Assembly (NCBI GenBank): GCA_965243215.1
Contig: CBDEUJ010000004.1
Location: forward strand, 248,001-312,000
Reading direction: 5' to 3'
DNA from: JAJEFO01 sp009843725
GTDB lineage: Bacteria > Pseudomonadota > Alphaproteobacteria > Rhodobacterales > Rhodobacteraceae
Length of the DNA stretch: 64,000 nucleotides
This document shows positions 53,003 through 61,231 of the stretch, one piece after another. The notes beneath the pieces are model-generated. The model ran no database searches. It saw nothing but the letters and a program-made list of their open reading frames with translations, and was not told the DNA's origin. The position numbers and the translations under genes are program-made. How positions within the stretch are numbered: position 1 is the stretch's first letter; each line of letters starts with the position of its first letter.

Positions 53003-54096
53003 TGGCTGAGATTGTTGTAAAGGACATTCGCAAGGAATTCGGTGACTTCGTGGCAGTTCGCGAAACCTCCTTCACCGTTGAAGATGGCGAATTTTTCATG
53101 CTTCTCGGCCCTTCAGGCTGCGGCAAGACCACCACGCTTCGCATGATCGCTGGGCTGGAAGCTCCTACGGCTGGGAAGATCTATCTCGACGGTGAGGAAA
53201 TCACCCACCGCGCCCCGCCGGAACGCGACATCGCTTTCGTGTTCCAGATGTTCGCGTTGTATCCCCACATGAACGTCTACAACAATCTCGGCTATCCCCT
53301 GCGAAGCCAGGGAATGCCGCGCGCGCAAGTCCGCGAGAAAGTTGAATGGGTTGCCGACTTACTTGGCATTCGCGGCATTCTGAAGAGGCCCGTGGGCGGC
53401 CTGTCCGGAGGCGACCGGCAGCGGGTCGCACTTGGGCGCGCCATCGTGCGGGAGCCAAAGGCGTTCATGATGGACGAACCCCTTGGCGCACTTGATGCTG
53501 AGTTTCGTGAACATATGGCCGAAGAGCTTCGCGCACTTCACGACAGAATGGGCGCAACGACAGTGTATGTGACACACGATCAGCTAGAGGCCATGCAGAT
53601 GGGCGACAAGATCGTCGTCATGAACAATTCAGTGGTCGAGCAATTCGGCACGCCTCAGGAAATCTACGACAAGCCCGCCACAATGTTCGTCGCCGATTTC
53701 ATCGGTTCGCCTTCAATGAACTTCTTGGACTTTTCCGGCGCCTTGGCGCACGGCGACACCGCCATTGAGCTGGACGGCTTTCCTATGGGCGTTCCTGAAC
53801 TACGCGAGGACGCGTCCGGCGATCTCGTATACGGCGTGCGCCCGGAACATGTCCGCCTCGTTTCCGACTCCACCTATCGCGGCGAAGTGATGGCCACCGA
53901 GTATCTTGGCACCACTCAGATCGTGACAGTCCGGACGCCTAACGGCGAGGTCAAGGCAAGAATCGCCTCCGACCGGCCTGCAAAGGCGGGCGAGACAGTC
54001 GGCCTTGACTTTAACTCAGCTACAGTCACGGTTTTTGACAGGGCTACCGGCCGTGCCCTACGCTCTGAATTGAACGAGGGGCTGCACCATGGCTGA
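53002..54096 (+). CDS. ABC transporter ATPase 1
   Basis: The 364-residue product has Walker A GPSGCGKTTTLRMIAGLE, Q-loop VFQMFALYPHMNV, the signature LSGGDRQRVALGRA (Asp where Gln or Glu is usual), Walker B AFMMDEPLGALD and the switch YVTHDQLEAMQMGDK, plus a C-terminal regulatory domain (VYGVRPEHVRLV). The ATG overlaps the small-protein stop. It is followed, with an 8-base overlap, by a second ATPase gene, so the importer probably uses an ATPase heterodimer. Confidence 0.92.
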   Translation: MAEIVVKDIRKEFGDFVAVRETSFTVEDGEFFMLLGPSGCGKTTTLRMIAGLEAPTAGKIYLDGEEITHRAPPERDIAFVFQMFALYPHMNVYNNLGYPLRSQGMPRAQVREKVEWVADLLGIRGILKRPVGGLSGGDRQRVALGRAIVREPKAFMMDEPLGALDAEFREHMAEELRALHDRMGATTVYVTHDQLEAMQMGDKIVVMNNSVVEQFGTPQEIYDKPATMFVADFIGSPSMNFLDFSGALAHGDTAIELDGFPMGVPELREDASGDLVYGVRPEHVRLVSDSTYRGEVMATEYLGTTQIVTVRTPNGEVKARIASDRPAKAGETVGLDFNSATVTVFDRATGRALRSELNEGLHHG

Positions 54097-55087
54097 GGTG
54101 CAGCTCCGAAACGTCTCCAAGTCATTTGGCAAGGCAAGAGCCGTGATCGACATGGACCTTGATGTGCCGGACGGCGCGTTCGTGGTGCTTCTGGGGCCAA
54201 CGGGCGCAGGAAAGACGACCACCCTGCGGCTGATCGCCGGATTGGAGCAGACCGACAGGGGCGAAATCCGCATCGGCGGAAACGTCGTGAACGGATTTAC
54301 GCCTGCGCAACGCGATGTGGCAATGGTGTTCCAGCAATACTCGCTCTATCCGCACTTGAACGTGCGCGAAAACCTGGCCTTCCCGTTGCGCTCGCCGATT
54401 CTCAGAACACCTGAAGACCAGATTGCGAAAAAGGTGCACGAGGTTGCCCGGGTTCTGCATATCCTGCACAAGCTCGACAGCAAGGCGACAGAGCTTTCCG
54501 GCGGCGAGATGCAGCGCGTGTCCATCGGCCGCGCGCTCGTGCGGGACCCGCAGATCTTCCTGATGGATGAACCGCTCTCCTCTCTCGACGCGAAGCTGCG
54601 GGCCAGTCTGCGTGTTGAGTTGAAGCGCATACACGCAGAGCTCGCCGAAACGTTCCTTTATGTCACTCATGACCAGATCGAGGCGATGACGATGGCGAGC
54701 CATGTCGGCGTTCTGGACGCCGGACGGATCGTCCAGTTCGGCGATCCGCGCGAGATATACGAGAACCCGAGGACGGCCTACGTCGCCGCGCGTCTCGGCC
54801 AGCCAAGAATCAACCTGTTGCCGGCAGGCCTTCTTGGCGAGAAGGTTCCGCCGGGCGCCGTGAAGGTTGGCCTAAGGCCCGAGAACATCATTCAAGGCAA
54901 AGGGAAGGACGCGACGGTTGTACGCGTTGAGCACTTGGGCGACCAGACCCGTCTCCACATGAAACTCGGAGAGCATGACGTCGTCACGCTCACCGATCCG
55001 CATAGCACGCTCATGCCGGGCGAGCCGGTCCGCATCGCGGCGCGAAACCCGATCTTCTTCGACGCCGAGGGCAACCGGATCAAGTAA
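54089..55087 (+). CDS. ABC transporter ATPase 2
   Basis: The 332-residue product has Walker A GPTGAGKTTTLRLIAGLE, Q-loop VFQQYSLYPHLNV, signature LSGGEMQRVSIGRA, Walker B IFLMDEPLSSLDAKLR and the switch YVTHDQIEAMTMASH, then a short regulatory domain (VGLRPENIIQG). Divergence from ATPase 1 in signature and C-terminal domain argues for two distinct subunits rather than a recent duplication. It overlaps ATPase 1 and is followed after 12 bases by the kinase gene. Confidence 0.92.
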   Translation: MAEVQLRNVSKSFGKARAVIDMDLDVPDGAFVVLLGPTGAGKTTTLRLIAGLEQTDRGEIRIGGNVVNGFTPAQRDVAMVFQQYSLYPHLNVRENLAFPLRSPILRTPEDQIAKKVHEVARVLHILHKLDSKATELSGGEMQRVSIGRALVRDPQIFLMDEPLSSLDAKLRASLRVELKRIHAELAETFLYVTHDQIEAMTMASHVGVLDAGRIVQFGDPREIYENPRTAYVAARLGQPRINLLPAGLLGEKVPPGAVKVGLRPENIIQGKGKDATVVRVEHLGDQTRLHMKLGEHDVVTLTDPHSTLMPGEPVRIAARNPIFFDAEGNRIK

Positions 55088-55099
55088 GGGAGGAAAGAC

Positions 55100-56722
55100 A
55101 TGGCGCAATTCTTCAACGCCAAGGAAGATCTCGTCAAGGAGGCAATCGACGGGCTTCTTGCCTGCTCCGGCGGCAAGCTCGCGCGACTTGACGGCTACCC
55201 GCATGTAAAGGTTGTCTACCGAACCGACTGGGACCGTTCGAACGTTGCGCTGGTATCGGGTGGCGGATCCGGGCACGAACCCGCGCATGCAGGATATGTC
55301 GGCCCTGGCATGTTGACGGCCGCCGTATGCGGAGAGATCTTTGCATCTCCCTCCGTGGAAGCCGTGCTGGCCGGCATCCTTGCGGTCACCGGGGAGGCCG
55401 GATGCCTGCTCATCGTCAAGAACTATACAGGCGACCGCCTGAACTTCGGCCTTGCCGCCGAACTCGCACGGGCCCTCGGTCGCAAGGTGGAAATGGTCGT
55501 GGTGGACGATGACGTCGCGCTTCCTGAACTTTCGCAACCTCGTGGCGTTGCTGGCACGCTATTTGTCCACAAGATCGCGGGCGCCTTGGCAGACGCCGGC
55601 GCGTCCCTCGATAAAGTGACGCAGGAGGCGAAAAGGGTCATCGGCAACGTCGCCTCCATAGGCGCAAGCCTTGACACCTGCACCATCCCCGGCTCGCCAA
55701 AGGAAGACCGCATTCCGTTTGGCAAGGCTGAGCTAGGCCTCGGCATACACGGTGAACCGGGAATCGAGCAGATCGGTTTTGCGGGCGCCGCGGGGGCGAT
55801 GGAAGTCGTGCTCGAAAAACTCCGCCCCCACATTGACGGCGGCCCGTGCGTCGCGCTCATGAACAACCTCGGTTCGACAACGTCTCTGGAGATGTCCGTC
55901 CTTTGCCACGCGCTTGCGGGTTCGGGCGCAATCACCCACATGATCGGCCCGGCGCCGATGATGACGTCGCTTGACATGCAGGGCTTCTCAGTCTCCGTCC
56001 TGCCGGCCACCGAAAGCGATCTCGCCGCGCTTTCCTCGACTGTGCCGATGCCGGCATGGCCCGGCCTGACTAAATTGACCGACGTGGAGGTCACGCCGCT
56101 CCCCGATGGACTCACGCCGATTGAACCAATCCCTTCGCCCAATCCGAGAACGCGCAGGGTCATCGAGCAAGTGGCCGACCTTCTGATTGGTGCCGAGAGG
56201 CAACTCAACGAGCTGGATGCCAAGTCCGGCGACGGTGACACCGGCAGCACGCTCGCCGCCGCCGCTCGGTCGTTGAAGTCCAGGCTCGACAGGATGCCGC
56301 TCGCGGACCTCACCCAGTTCTTTCCCGTGCTCGGCAACGAGTTGAGCCAGACCATGGGAGGGTCCTCTGGTGTCATTCTCGCGATCTATTTCAATGCCGC
56401 GGGCGATGCCTGCGCTGGCGGCGCAACCGTCGAGAAGGCCTTGAAGGAAGGCCTGAAACGCGTCACCGAAGTCGGCGGCGCTCAAGTTGGAGACCGCACG
56501 ATGATCGATGCGCTCGCTCCCGCGCTTGACGCGATCGGCGCCGGCCTCGCTGCGGCAGCGAACGCCGCCCGCAAGGGCGCCGACCGGACATCTTCCATCC
56601 ACAAGGCGAAGGCGGGCCGCGCTGCATACGTCCCGTCCGAAAACCTCATGGGACACAACGATCCGGGTGCAGAGGCCGTCGCGTTGCTCTTCGAGGGTCT
56701 CGCCAAGGCGGTGGAGGACTGA
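55100..56722 (+). CDS. Dihydroxyacetone kinase-family enzyme (fused DhaK-DhaL)
   Basis: The 540-residue ATP-dependent kinase joins a DhaK domain (residues about 1-330) and a DhaL domain (about 345-540). In DhaK, ALVSGGGSGHEPAHAGYVG lines the substrate site and GLGIHGEPG carries the His that binds the ketose covalently. In DhaL, DAKSGDGDTGSTLA and TMGGSSGVILAIYF bind ATP and metals. Family members phosphorylate dihydroxyacetone or erythrulose. No phosphotransferase partner is nearby, as expected for the fused ATP type. GGGAGG precedes the ATG. The operon context suggests uptake and phosphorylation of a triose or tetrulose. Confidence 0.92.
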   Translation: MAQFFNAKEDLVKEAIDGLLACSGGKLARLDGYPHVKVVYRTDWDRSNVALVSGGGSGHEPAHAGYVGPGMLTAAVCGEIFASPSVEAVLAGILAVTGEAGCLLIVKNYTGDRLNFGLAAELARALGRKVEMVVVDDDVALPELSQPRGVAGTLFVHKIAGALADAGASLDKVTQEAKRVIGNVASIGASLDTCTIPGSPKEDRIPFGKAELGLGIHGEPGIEQIGFAGAAGAMEVVLEKLRPHIDGGPCVALMNNLGSTTSLEMSVLCHALAGSGAITHMIGPAPMMTSLDMQGFSVSVLPATESDLAALSSTVPMPAWPGLTKLTDVEVTPLPDGLTPIEPIPSPNPRTRRVIEQVADLLIGAERQLNELDAKSGDGDTGSTLAAAARSLKSRLDRMPLADLTQFFPVLGNELSQTMGGSSGVILAIYFNAAGDACAGGATVEKALKEGLKRVTEVGGAQVGDRTMIDALAPALDAIGAGLAAAANAARKGADRTSSIHKAKAGRAAYVPSENLMGHNDPGAEAVALLFEGLAKAVED

Positions 56723-56724
56723 CG

Positions 56725-57786
56725 CTGACCGGAAGAAGCGACATCAGCTACGCCCAGAAAGCCACCGCCAACGACATTGCACGCGTTGCAGGTGTCTCGC
56801 TGGCGACCGTGGACCGGGTCCTGAACGCTCGGCCCGGCGTGAGGGGCGTCACGATCGCGAAGGTCAATAAGGCGGTCGCTGAACTGGGCTATGTCCGCGA
56901 TACTGCAGCGGCAAGTCTTGCACGACGGCGGCACTATCGGCTTCTGTTCATCATTCCGGAAAACACGAACGAGTTCATGGTCGCGCTCGGAAAGGAAATT
57001 GCCGCACAGGGCACGACTCTCGTCCACCAACGCATAACGCTGGAACGCATGACCGTCCCACCGTTCGACCCGCGTGCCGTGGTGGATGCGCTGGGCGCGC
57101 TTAACCCCGAGACGACGGATGGCGTCGCGGTGATCGGGGTCGAAACGCCTGCGGTACGCGACGCGGTCAAGCGCGCTCGTGCCAAGGGCATTGCGGTCGT
57201 CGCGCTGGTCTCGGACCTGCCAAGCTCCGAGCGCGATCATTTCGTCGGCATCGATAACATCGCAGCCGGACGGACTGCGGCACAACTGATGGGGCGCCTT
57301 GTCAGGGGCGAGGGCCGAATTCTCGTCATCACCGGTTCACGCCTTGCACGCGACCACTTGGAACGCAGAAGAGGCTTTGATGCGCTGATGGCCGAGGAGT
57401 GTCCAGCACTCGAAGTCATGCCGAGCGTCGAGGGGCGCGACGACCCGGATCTGATCAGCCGGATGCTGCCGGAGGTGTTTCGAGCCCGTGCTGACATTTG
57501 CGGCATCTATTGCTCCAGCGCAGGCAATCCCGGCCTGATCCGCTTTCTTGAAGACGCCGGGCTCCATAAGAATCTCGTCGTCGTCGCACACGAACTGACG
57601 CCCGCTTCACGAGCGGCCCTACGATCTGGAACCTTCGACGCGGTAATTAACCAGGACACGGGACACATTGTCAGGTCGGCTGCTCGGCTCTTGCGCGCGA
57701 CCGTTGACAAGGTGCCGTTCGACAAGACCCAGGAACGCATCCGCATTGACATCTATCTTAAGGAAAATCTGCCTAACACGAGATGA
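56725..57786 (+). CDS. LacI-family transcriptional regulator with a probable CTG start
   Basis: The 353-residue product has a LacI helix-turn-helix (ATANDIARVAGVSLATVDRV then LNARPGVRG) and a periplasmic-binding-like effector domain (VALVSDLPSSERDHFVGIDN, GRILVITGSRLARDHLERR, FDAVINQDTGHIVRSA). No ATG, GTG or TTG lies in frame upstream of the helix-turn-helix; the first GTG (56809) would remove most of it. The CTG at 56725 follows a GGAGGA (56713-56718) with six-base spacing, so I take it as the start. It begins just after the kinase stop. Likely sites are the palindromes at 49269 and 49299. Confidence 0.8.
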   Translation: MTGRSDISYAQKATANDIARVAGVSLATVDRVLNARPGVRGVTIAKVNKAVAELGYVRDTAAASLARRRHYRLLFIIPENTNEFMVALGKEIAAQGTTLVHQRITLERMTVPPFDPRAVVDALGALNPETTDGVAVIGVETPAVRDAVKRARAKGIAVVALVSDLPSSERDHFVGIDNIAAGRTAAQLMGRLVRGEGRILVITGSRLARDHLERRRGFDALMAEECPALEVMPSVEGRDDPDLISRMLPEVFRARADICGIYCSSAGNPGLIRFLEDAGLHKNLVVVAHELTPASRAALRSGTFDAVINQDTGHIVRSAARLLRATVDKVPFDKTQERIRIDIYLKENLPNTR

Positions 57787-58275
57787 AAGGAGTGAAACAG
57801 ACGACACGCCGTGTTTTCATTTTTCGATTCACCGACGATTTACGAGCCTGCGATTGCGGCGATGCGTCGAGCCACGGCAAATTACGATACCGGTCCAGAG
57901 TTCGCAATGCGCAGAGAAAGACAAGAATTTCCGGACACTGCCTGAGATGCAGAACGCCTGCAACCGCAACGAAGAGTGGCGCGGGGTCTGATCAAAAGTA
58001 TTGCAGAGGCCCACGTGCATATGAGCGCTACGTCATGTCAACAGCTTGTGCAGCTACGTGCCATAGATCGAATCGGATTCCTATGGAAGACAGCGGACCA
58101 AGCATTACGGAAGAACTGCGCGAATGTGCACTTATGCCTTTCATCCGGCTTGACCCGGCTATGAATCAGGTTGTCGGGCTTGACAAAATCGGGGAATTGG
58201 CCTGCTTGAAGCTGCGACCTTTGTGCCGAGGCCAAATGGGCGGCAAACAATGTTGCCCGTTTCCCGAATGCAGAT
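57787..58275. other. Intergenic region with no recognisable gene
   Basis: About 490 bases after the LacI gene. Frames on both strands lack motifs. The first 100 bases are less GC-rich than the surroundings and could hold the operon's end, but no clear terminator hairpin is visible. Confidence 0.35.
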
Positions 58276-58536
58276 TTTGAGGCTTTCGACTGACCTGTCC
58301 ATGGCCTCACTGAACCACGCTGGCTGGCGTTCACATCCGGGCCAAGTCTGACTGGGATCGTTCGGGTTCCTATACTTCGCCGGTCCAGCGGACTTGCTGC
58401 TCTTTCTCTTCTTGCCCAGGACTTCGCTGACCGTCAGGCCATGCTTCCTTGCAATTTTCTGGACCGTGTCTTGCAGCTCTTGCGTTGCCGCGGAAATCGC
58501 GCGCGTTCGGCTGGTCTTGAGCTCGTTTTCATCGGA
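58276..58536 (-). pseudogene. C-terminal fragment of an H-NS/HvrA-family nucleoid protein
   Basis: The frame encodes a coiled-coil-like stretch (RAISAATQELQDTVQKIARK), then HGLTVSEVLGKKRKSS and the DNA-binding motif KYRNPNDPSQTWPG followed by RQPAWF. This is the C-terminal part of an H-NS-like protein. The N-terminus is missing: the same frame runs directly into LacI sequence upstream. The usual stop after the SLKI-like end is also absent. Confidence 0.65.
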
Positions 58537-58854
58537 CTTGCGCTCTTCGACAAGCCGCCGGAGCGTCGAGAGCATTTCCTCTCCGCCCGCGGACGTCGCA
58601 ACCGTCAGCGTCCAGAACTCGGCGCTGACGGCTCTGGTGATTCCGGCCAGGAAGTCGGAAAGGAAGGGCCGTTGCGCGCCCTTGGCGTCCGTCTGACGAA
58701 CCAGCCCAAGCGTTCGTGTCCGGCCGGTCCGCATGCCTTGGGCCTGCGCCAGGGGGCGATAGCCCATCGCCTCCGCCGTTCGCCTGACGCGGCGGCGTGT
58801 CGTCTCGGAAATGTCCGGATAGTCGTTGAGCCCGCGGCTGACCGTGCCGGACGG
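58537..58854 (-). pseudogene. N-terminal fragment of a LacI-family regulator, in frame with the H-NS fragment
   Basis: About 106 codons encode the second half of a LacI helix-turn-helix (GTVSRGLNDYPDISETTRRR), the hinge (RRTAEAMGYRPLAQAQGMRT) and the first strand of the effector domain (RTRTLGLVRQTD), then stop matching after LRRLVEERK, where H-NS-like sequence begins. The first helix is missing, replaced by IS110-like sequence on the other strand. It cannot make a working regulator. Confidence 0.65.
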
Positions 58855-58867
58855 GCCCGTCCCGAAG

Positions 58868-59020
58868 GTCCTCTCGGAAATCGACGCTGGCGTCCGCGAG
58901 TTCGACCGGCGGATCGAGGAGCTGGTCGCGGGCGCGGAGGATCTTGCCGAGAGCTGCTGGATCCTGACCTCCGTGCCGGGCACTGGTCCCGTCACGGCCG
59001 CGTCCCTGATCGCCTGGATG
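58868..59020 (+). mobile_element. Fragment of an IS110-family transposase
   Basis: The plus strand encodes VLSEIDAGVREFDRRIEELV and then SVPGTGPVTAASLIAWM. The coiled helix followed by a helix-hairpin-helix SxPGxGPxTAxxLxA motif is the C-terminal domain of IS110/IS1111 (DEDD) transposases. Only about 51 codons remain. It abuts the interrupted LacI fragment, so the insertion probably split that gene. Confidence 0.6.
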
Positions 59021-59331
59021 CGCTTGCCGTCGGCGGCGAACGCCCGGGCGTCGGGCCTCAGCCCCGTGACGAAGACCTCCTTCAGCTTGCCGTGGGGGTC
59101 GGTGCACCGCCCGTTGGCGCGGTCTCGCCCCTTGGTCTCGCGAAGGCCCTCCCAACCCGCCGCCCCATCCTTGACAAAAGGCGTGATGACGTCCTCCTGC
59201 GCGCGCTGGTATGCCCGTCCGACGGCGTCAGCGAGCTCTTGCGCGTTCAGACTTCCGCGCCGGTGGAGCAGGGCTTTGTATACCCTTTCGAGGTCAAGCA
59301 TCTTTCTCATGAATTCCGAACAAAGCTTCAT
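59021..59331 (-). other. Open frame of unknown origin upstream of the mosaic
   Basis: The minus-strand frame that runs through the LacI and H-NS fragments begins here with MRKMLDLERVYKALLHRRGS and a helical segment (AQELADAVGRAYQRAQEDVI). I recognise no family. It may be another truncated gene joined to the mosaic. Confidence 0.3.
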
Positions 59332-59748
59332 GTTTCGAACATCATCGTCATGACGAAATCAGGCGAGACCGCTGCGTCTCAGGTGCGACATAATAGCGCA
59401 GGATCGCGCGCCACAGAACCGCGGCCCGCCCGGTAACGATTTAACGATTCCGCTCCGTGCGGTGTCGGCAGAGACCCTTGTTCTGCGCACTTCTCTCGCG
59501 TCCCGTTGCCACGTGCCAAGGCCATGCGGTCGATCCGTCCACTGCGAGAGAACCTGACATGTGAGGGACCGTGCGAGTCAATCGTGCCAGCCCGCGTCTT
59601 CGAGGGACGAGAAGCGGTGGCACCTCCGCGTACCTGGCCCCGTCTCAAGTTCCGGTGCTTCCGAATGCCGGACAGAGACGGCGTCTCGGAGTCGACAATG
59701 AATCTGCCTGCGTGTAGAGCGCTCAAACTTGATCGCAGGAGACGACCG
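59332..59748. other. Region upstream of serS
   Basis: No gene is recognised in these 417 bases. The serS promoter should lie here. I looked for a T-box or other tRNA-sensing leader and saw none. Confidence 0.35.
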
Positions 59749-61038
59749 ATGCACGACATTCGCGCAATTCGCGAAGACCCCTCCGCATTCGATGCTGCAA
59801 TGGCTCGTCGGAGATTGTCGGCTCCGTCGTCGGAGATCCTCGCGATCGACAGGGTGCGGCGCACCAAAATTGCGGCCGCAGAGGCCGCTCGCGCTGATCG
59901 AAATGCGGCAACAAAGGAAATCGCCGCAGCATTGGACAAGGGCGACAACGCAAAGTTCGAACGTCTGCGATCCCTCGTCGCGGAAAAAAAGGACGAGATC
60001 GCGCGACTCGAAACCGAAGCTGCTGCCGAAGACGCGCGGCTGCAAGGCCTCCTGCTGACCCTGCCAAACCTGCCATATGACGATGTGCCGCAGGGGGCCG
60101 ACGAAGGCGACAACCAGGAGTTGCATCGTTGGGGCGAACCTCCTGCGTTCGAGTTCGAGCCTGTCGAACACTTCGACATTGCAGGTGTCAGGCCAGGCAT
60201 GGACTTCGAAACTGCGGCCAAGCTTTCCGGAAGCCGATTCGTCGTTCTCCGCGGGGCCGTGGCGCGTGTGCACCGGGCATTGGCGCAGATGATGCTCGAC
60301 ATCCACACGTCGGAAAACGGCCTCACCGAGACCGTGACTCCGGTGCTCGTGCGCGACGAACCCATGATCGGGACAAACCAGCTGCCCAAGTTTGAAGCGG
60401 ACAGCTATGTCACCCGCGAAGGGCTGTGGCTGATCCCGACATCGGAAGTGACGCTCACAAACACGGTGCGGGAGAGCATTCTTGATGCCGATGCCCTCCC
60501 GATCCGCTTGACGGCACATACCCAGTGTTTCCGGTCCGAAGCTGGAGCCGCCGGCAAGGACACCGCGGGCATGCTCCGTCAACACCAGTTCGAGAAGGTC
60601 GAAATGGTATCCATCGTGCATCCGGACGCGTCCGAAGAAGAGCAAATGCGGATGCTCCGCTGTGCCGAGGGAATTCTGGAACGCCTTGGCCTGGCCTACC
60701 GCACGGTTTCGCTTTGCACCGGCGATCTCGGATTCGGGGCCCGGCGAACCTATGACGTCGAAGTCTGGCTGCCCGGACAGAACACGTATCGCGAGATATC
60801 CTCGGTCTCGACCTGCGGCGACTTCCAGGCGCGGAGAATGAAAGCGCGGTTTCGCGAAAGGGACGGCAAGCCGGAATTCGTTCACACGTTGAACGGCTCC
60901 GGCCTCGCAGTCGGACGGGCATTGATCGCCGTTCTCGAGAACGGCCAGATGGCCAACGGAGGCGTCAAGCTGCCCGACGGCCTGCTGCCCTGGCTGGGAG
61001 GCGTCACGGCAATCACGCCTGAAGGCATGCTCGCGTGA
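59749..61038 (+). CDS. serS: Seryl-tRNA synthetase
   Basis: The 429-residue product is a complete class II SerRS. The N-terminal coiled-coil arm spans about residues 1-110 (MHDIRAIREDPSAFDAAMAR; KDEIARLETEAAAEDARLQG). Catalytic motifs follow: ENGLTETVTPVLVRDEPMIG, LWLIPTSEVTLTN, motif 2 CFRSEAGAAGKDTAGMLRQH (with HQFEKVEM after it) and motif 3 LNGSGLAVGRALIAVLEN. It charges tRNA(Ser) and tRNA(Sec). The ATG at 59749 follows CAGGAG. The frame is open upstream to 59506 without SerRS-like sequence. Confidence 0.97.
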   Translation: MHDIRAIREDPSAFDAAMARRRLSAPSSEILAIDRVRRTKIAAAEAARADRNAATKEIAAALDKGDNAKFERLRSLVAEKKDEIARLETEAAAEDARLQGLLLTLPNLPYDDVPQGADEGDNQELHRWGEPPAFEFEPVEHFDIAGVRPGMDFETAAKLSGSRFVVLRGAVARVHRALAQMMLDIHTSENGLTETVTPVLVRDEPMIGTNQLPKFEADSYVTREGLWLIPTSEVTLTNTVRESILDADALPIRLTAHTQCFRSEAGAAGKDTAGMLRQHQFEKVEMVSIVHPDASEEEQMRMLRCAEGILERLGLAYRTVSLCTGDLGFGARRTYDVEVWLPGQNTYREISSVSTCGDFQARRMKARFRERDGKPEFVHTLNGSGLAVGRALIAVLENGQMANGGVKLPDGLLPWLGGVTAITPEGMLA

Positions 61039-61231
61039 CGGCGCGGACGAGCGGCTTCCTCGCCGACCACCCATGCGTTTCACGAAAGCAGCGTCGGGCC
61101 TGATCCGGCTGGAACCTCGCTATGCGTCTCGCTGCACTCCACGAGATCACTGCCTCATCAGCAATCCTTGGACGAGCCCGGAACGTGTTGACGGAGTGGC
61201 TCCGAATCGAGCGAGCGGATCAAATGCCGCT

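Noticed and set aside
59578..61083. 501-codon minus-strand frame opposite serS
   Set aside because: serS is unambiguous; the antisense frame is a compositional artefact.
61039..61231. Possible RNA gene in the serS-der gap
   Set aside because: I looked for a tRNA T-arm (GGTTCGANTCC) and other RNA landmarks and found none.
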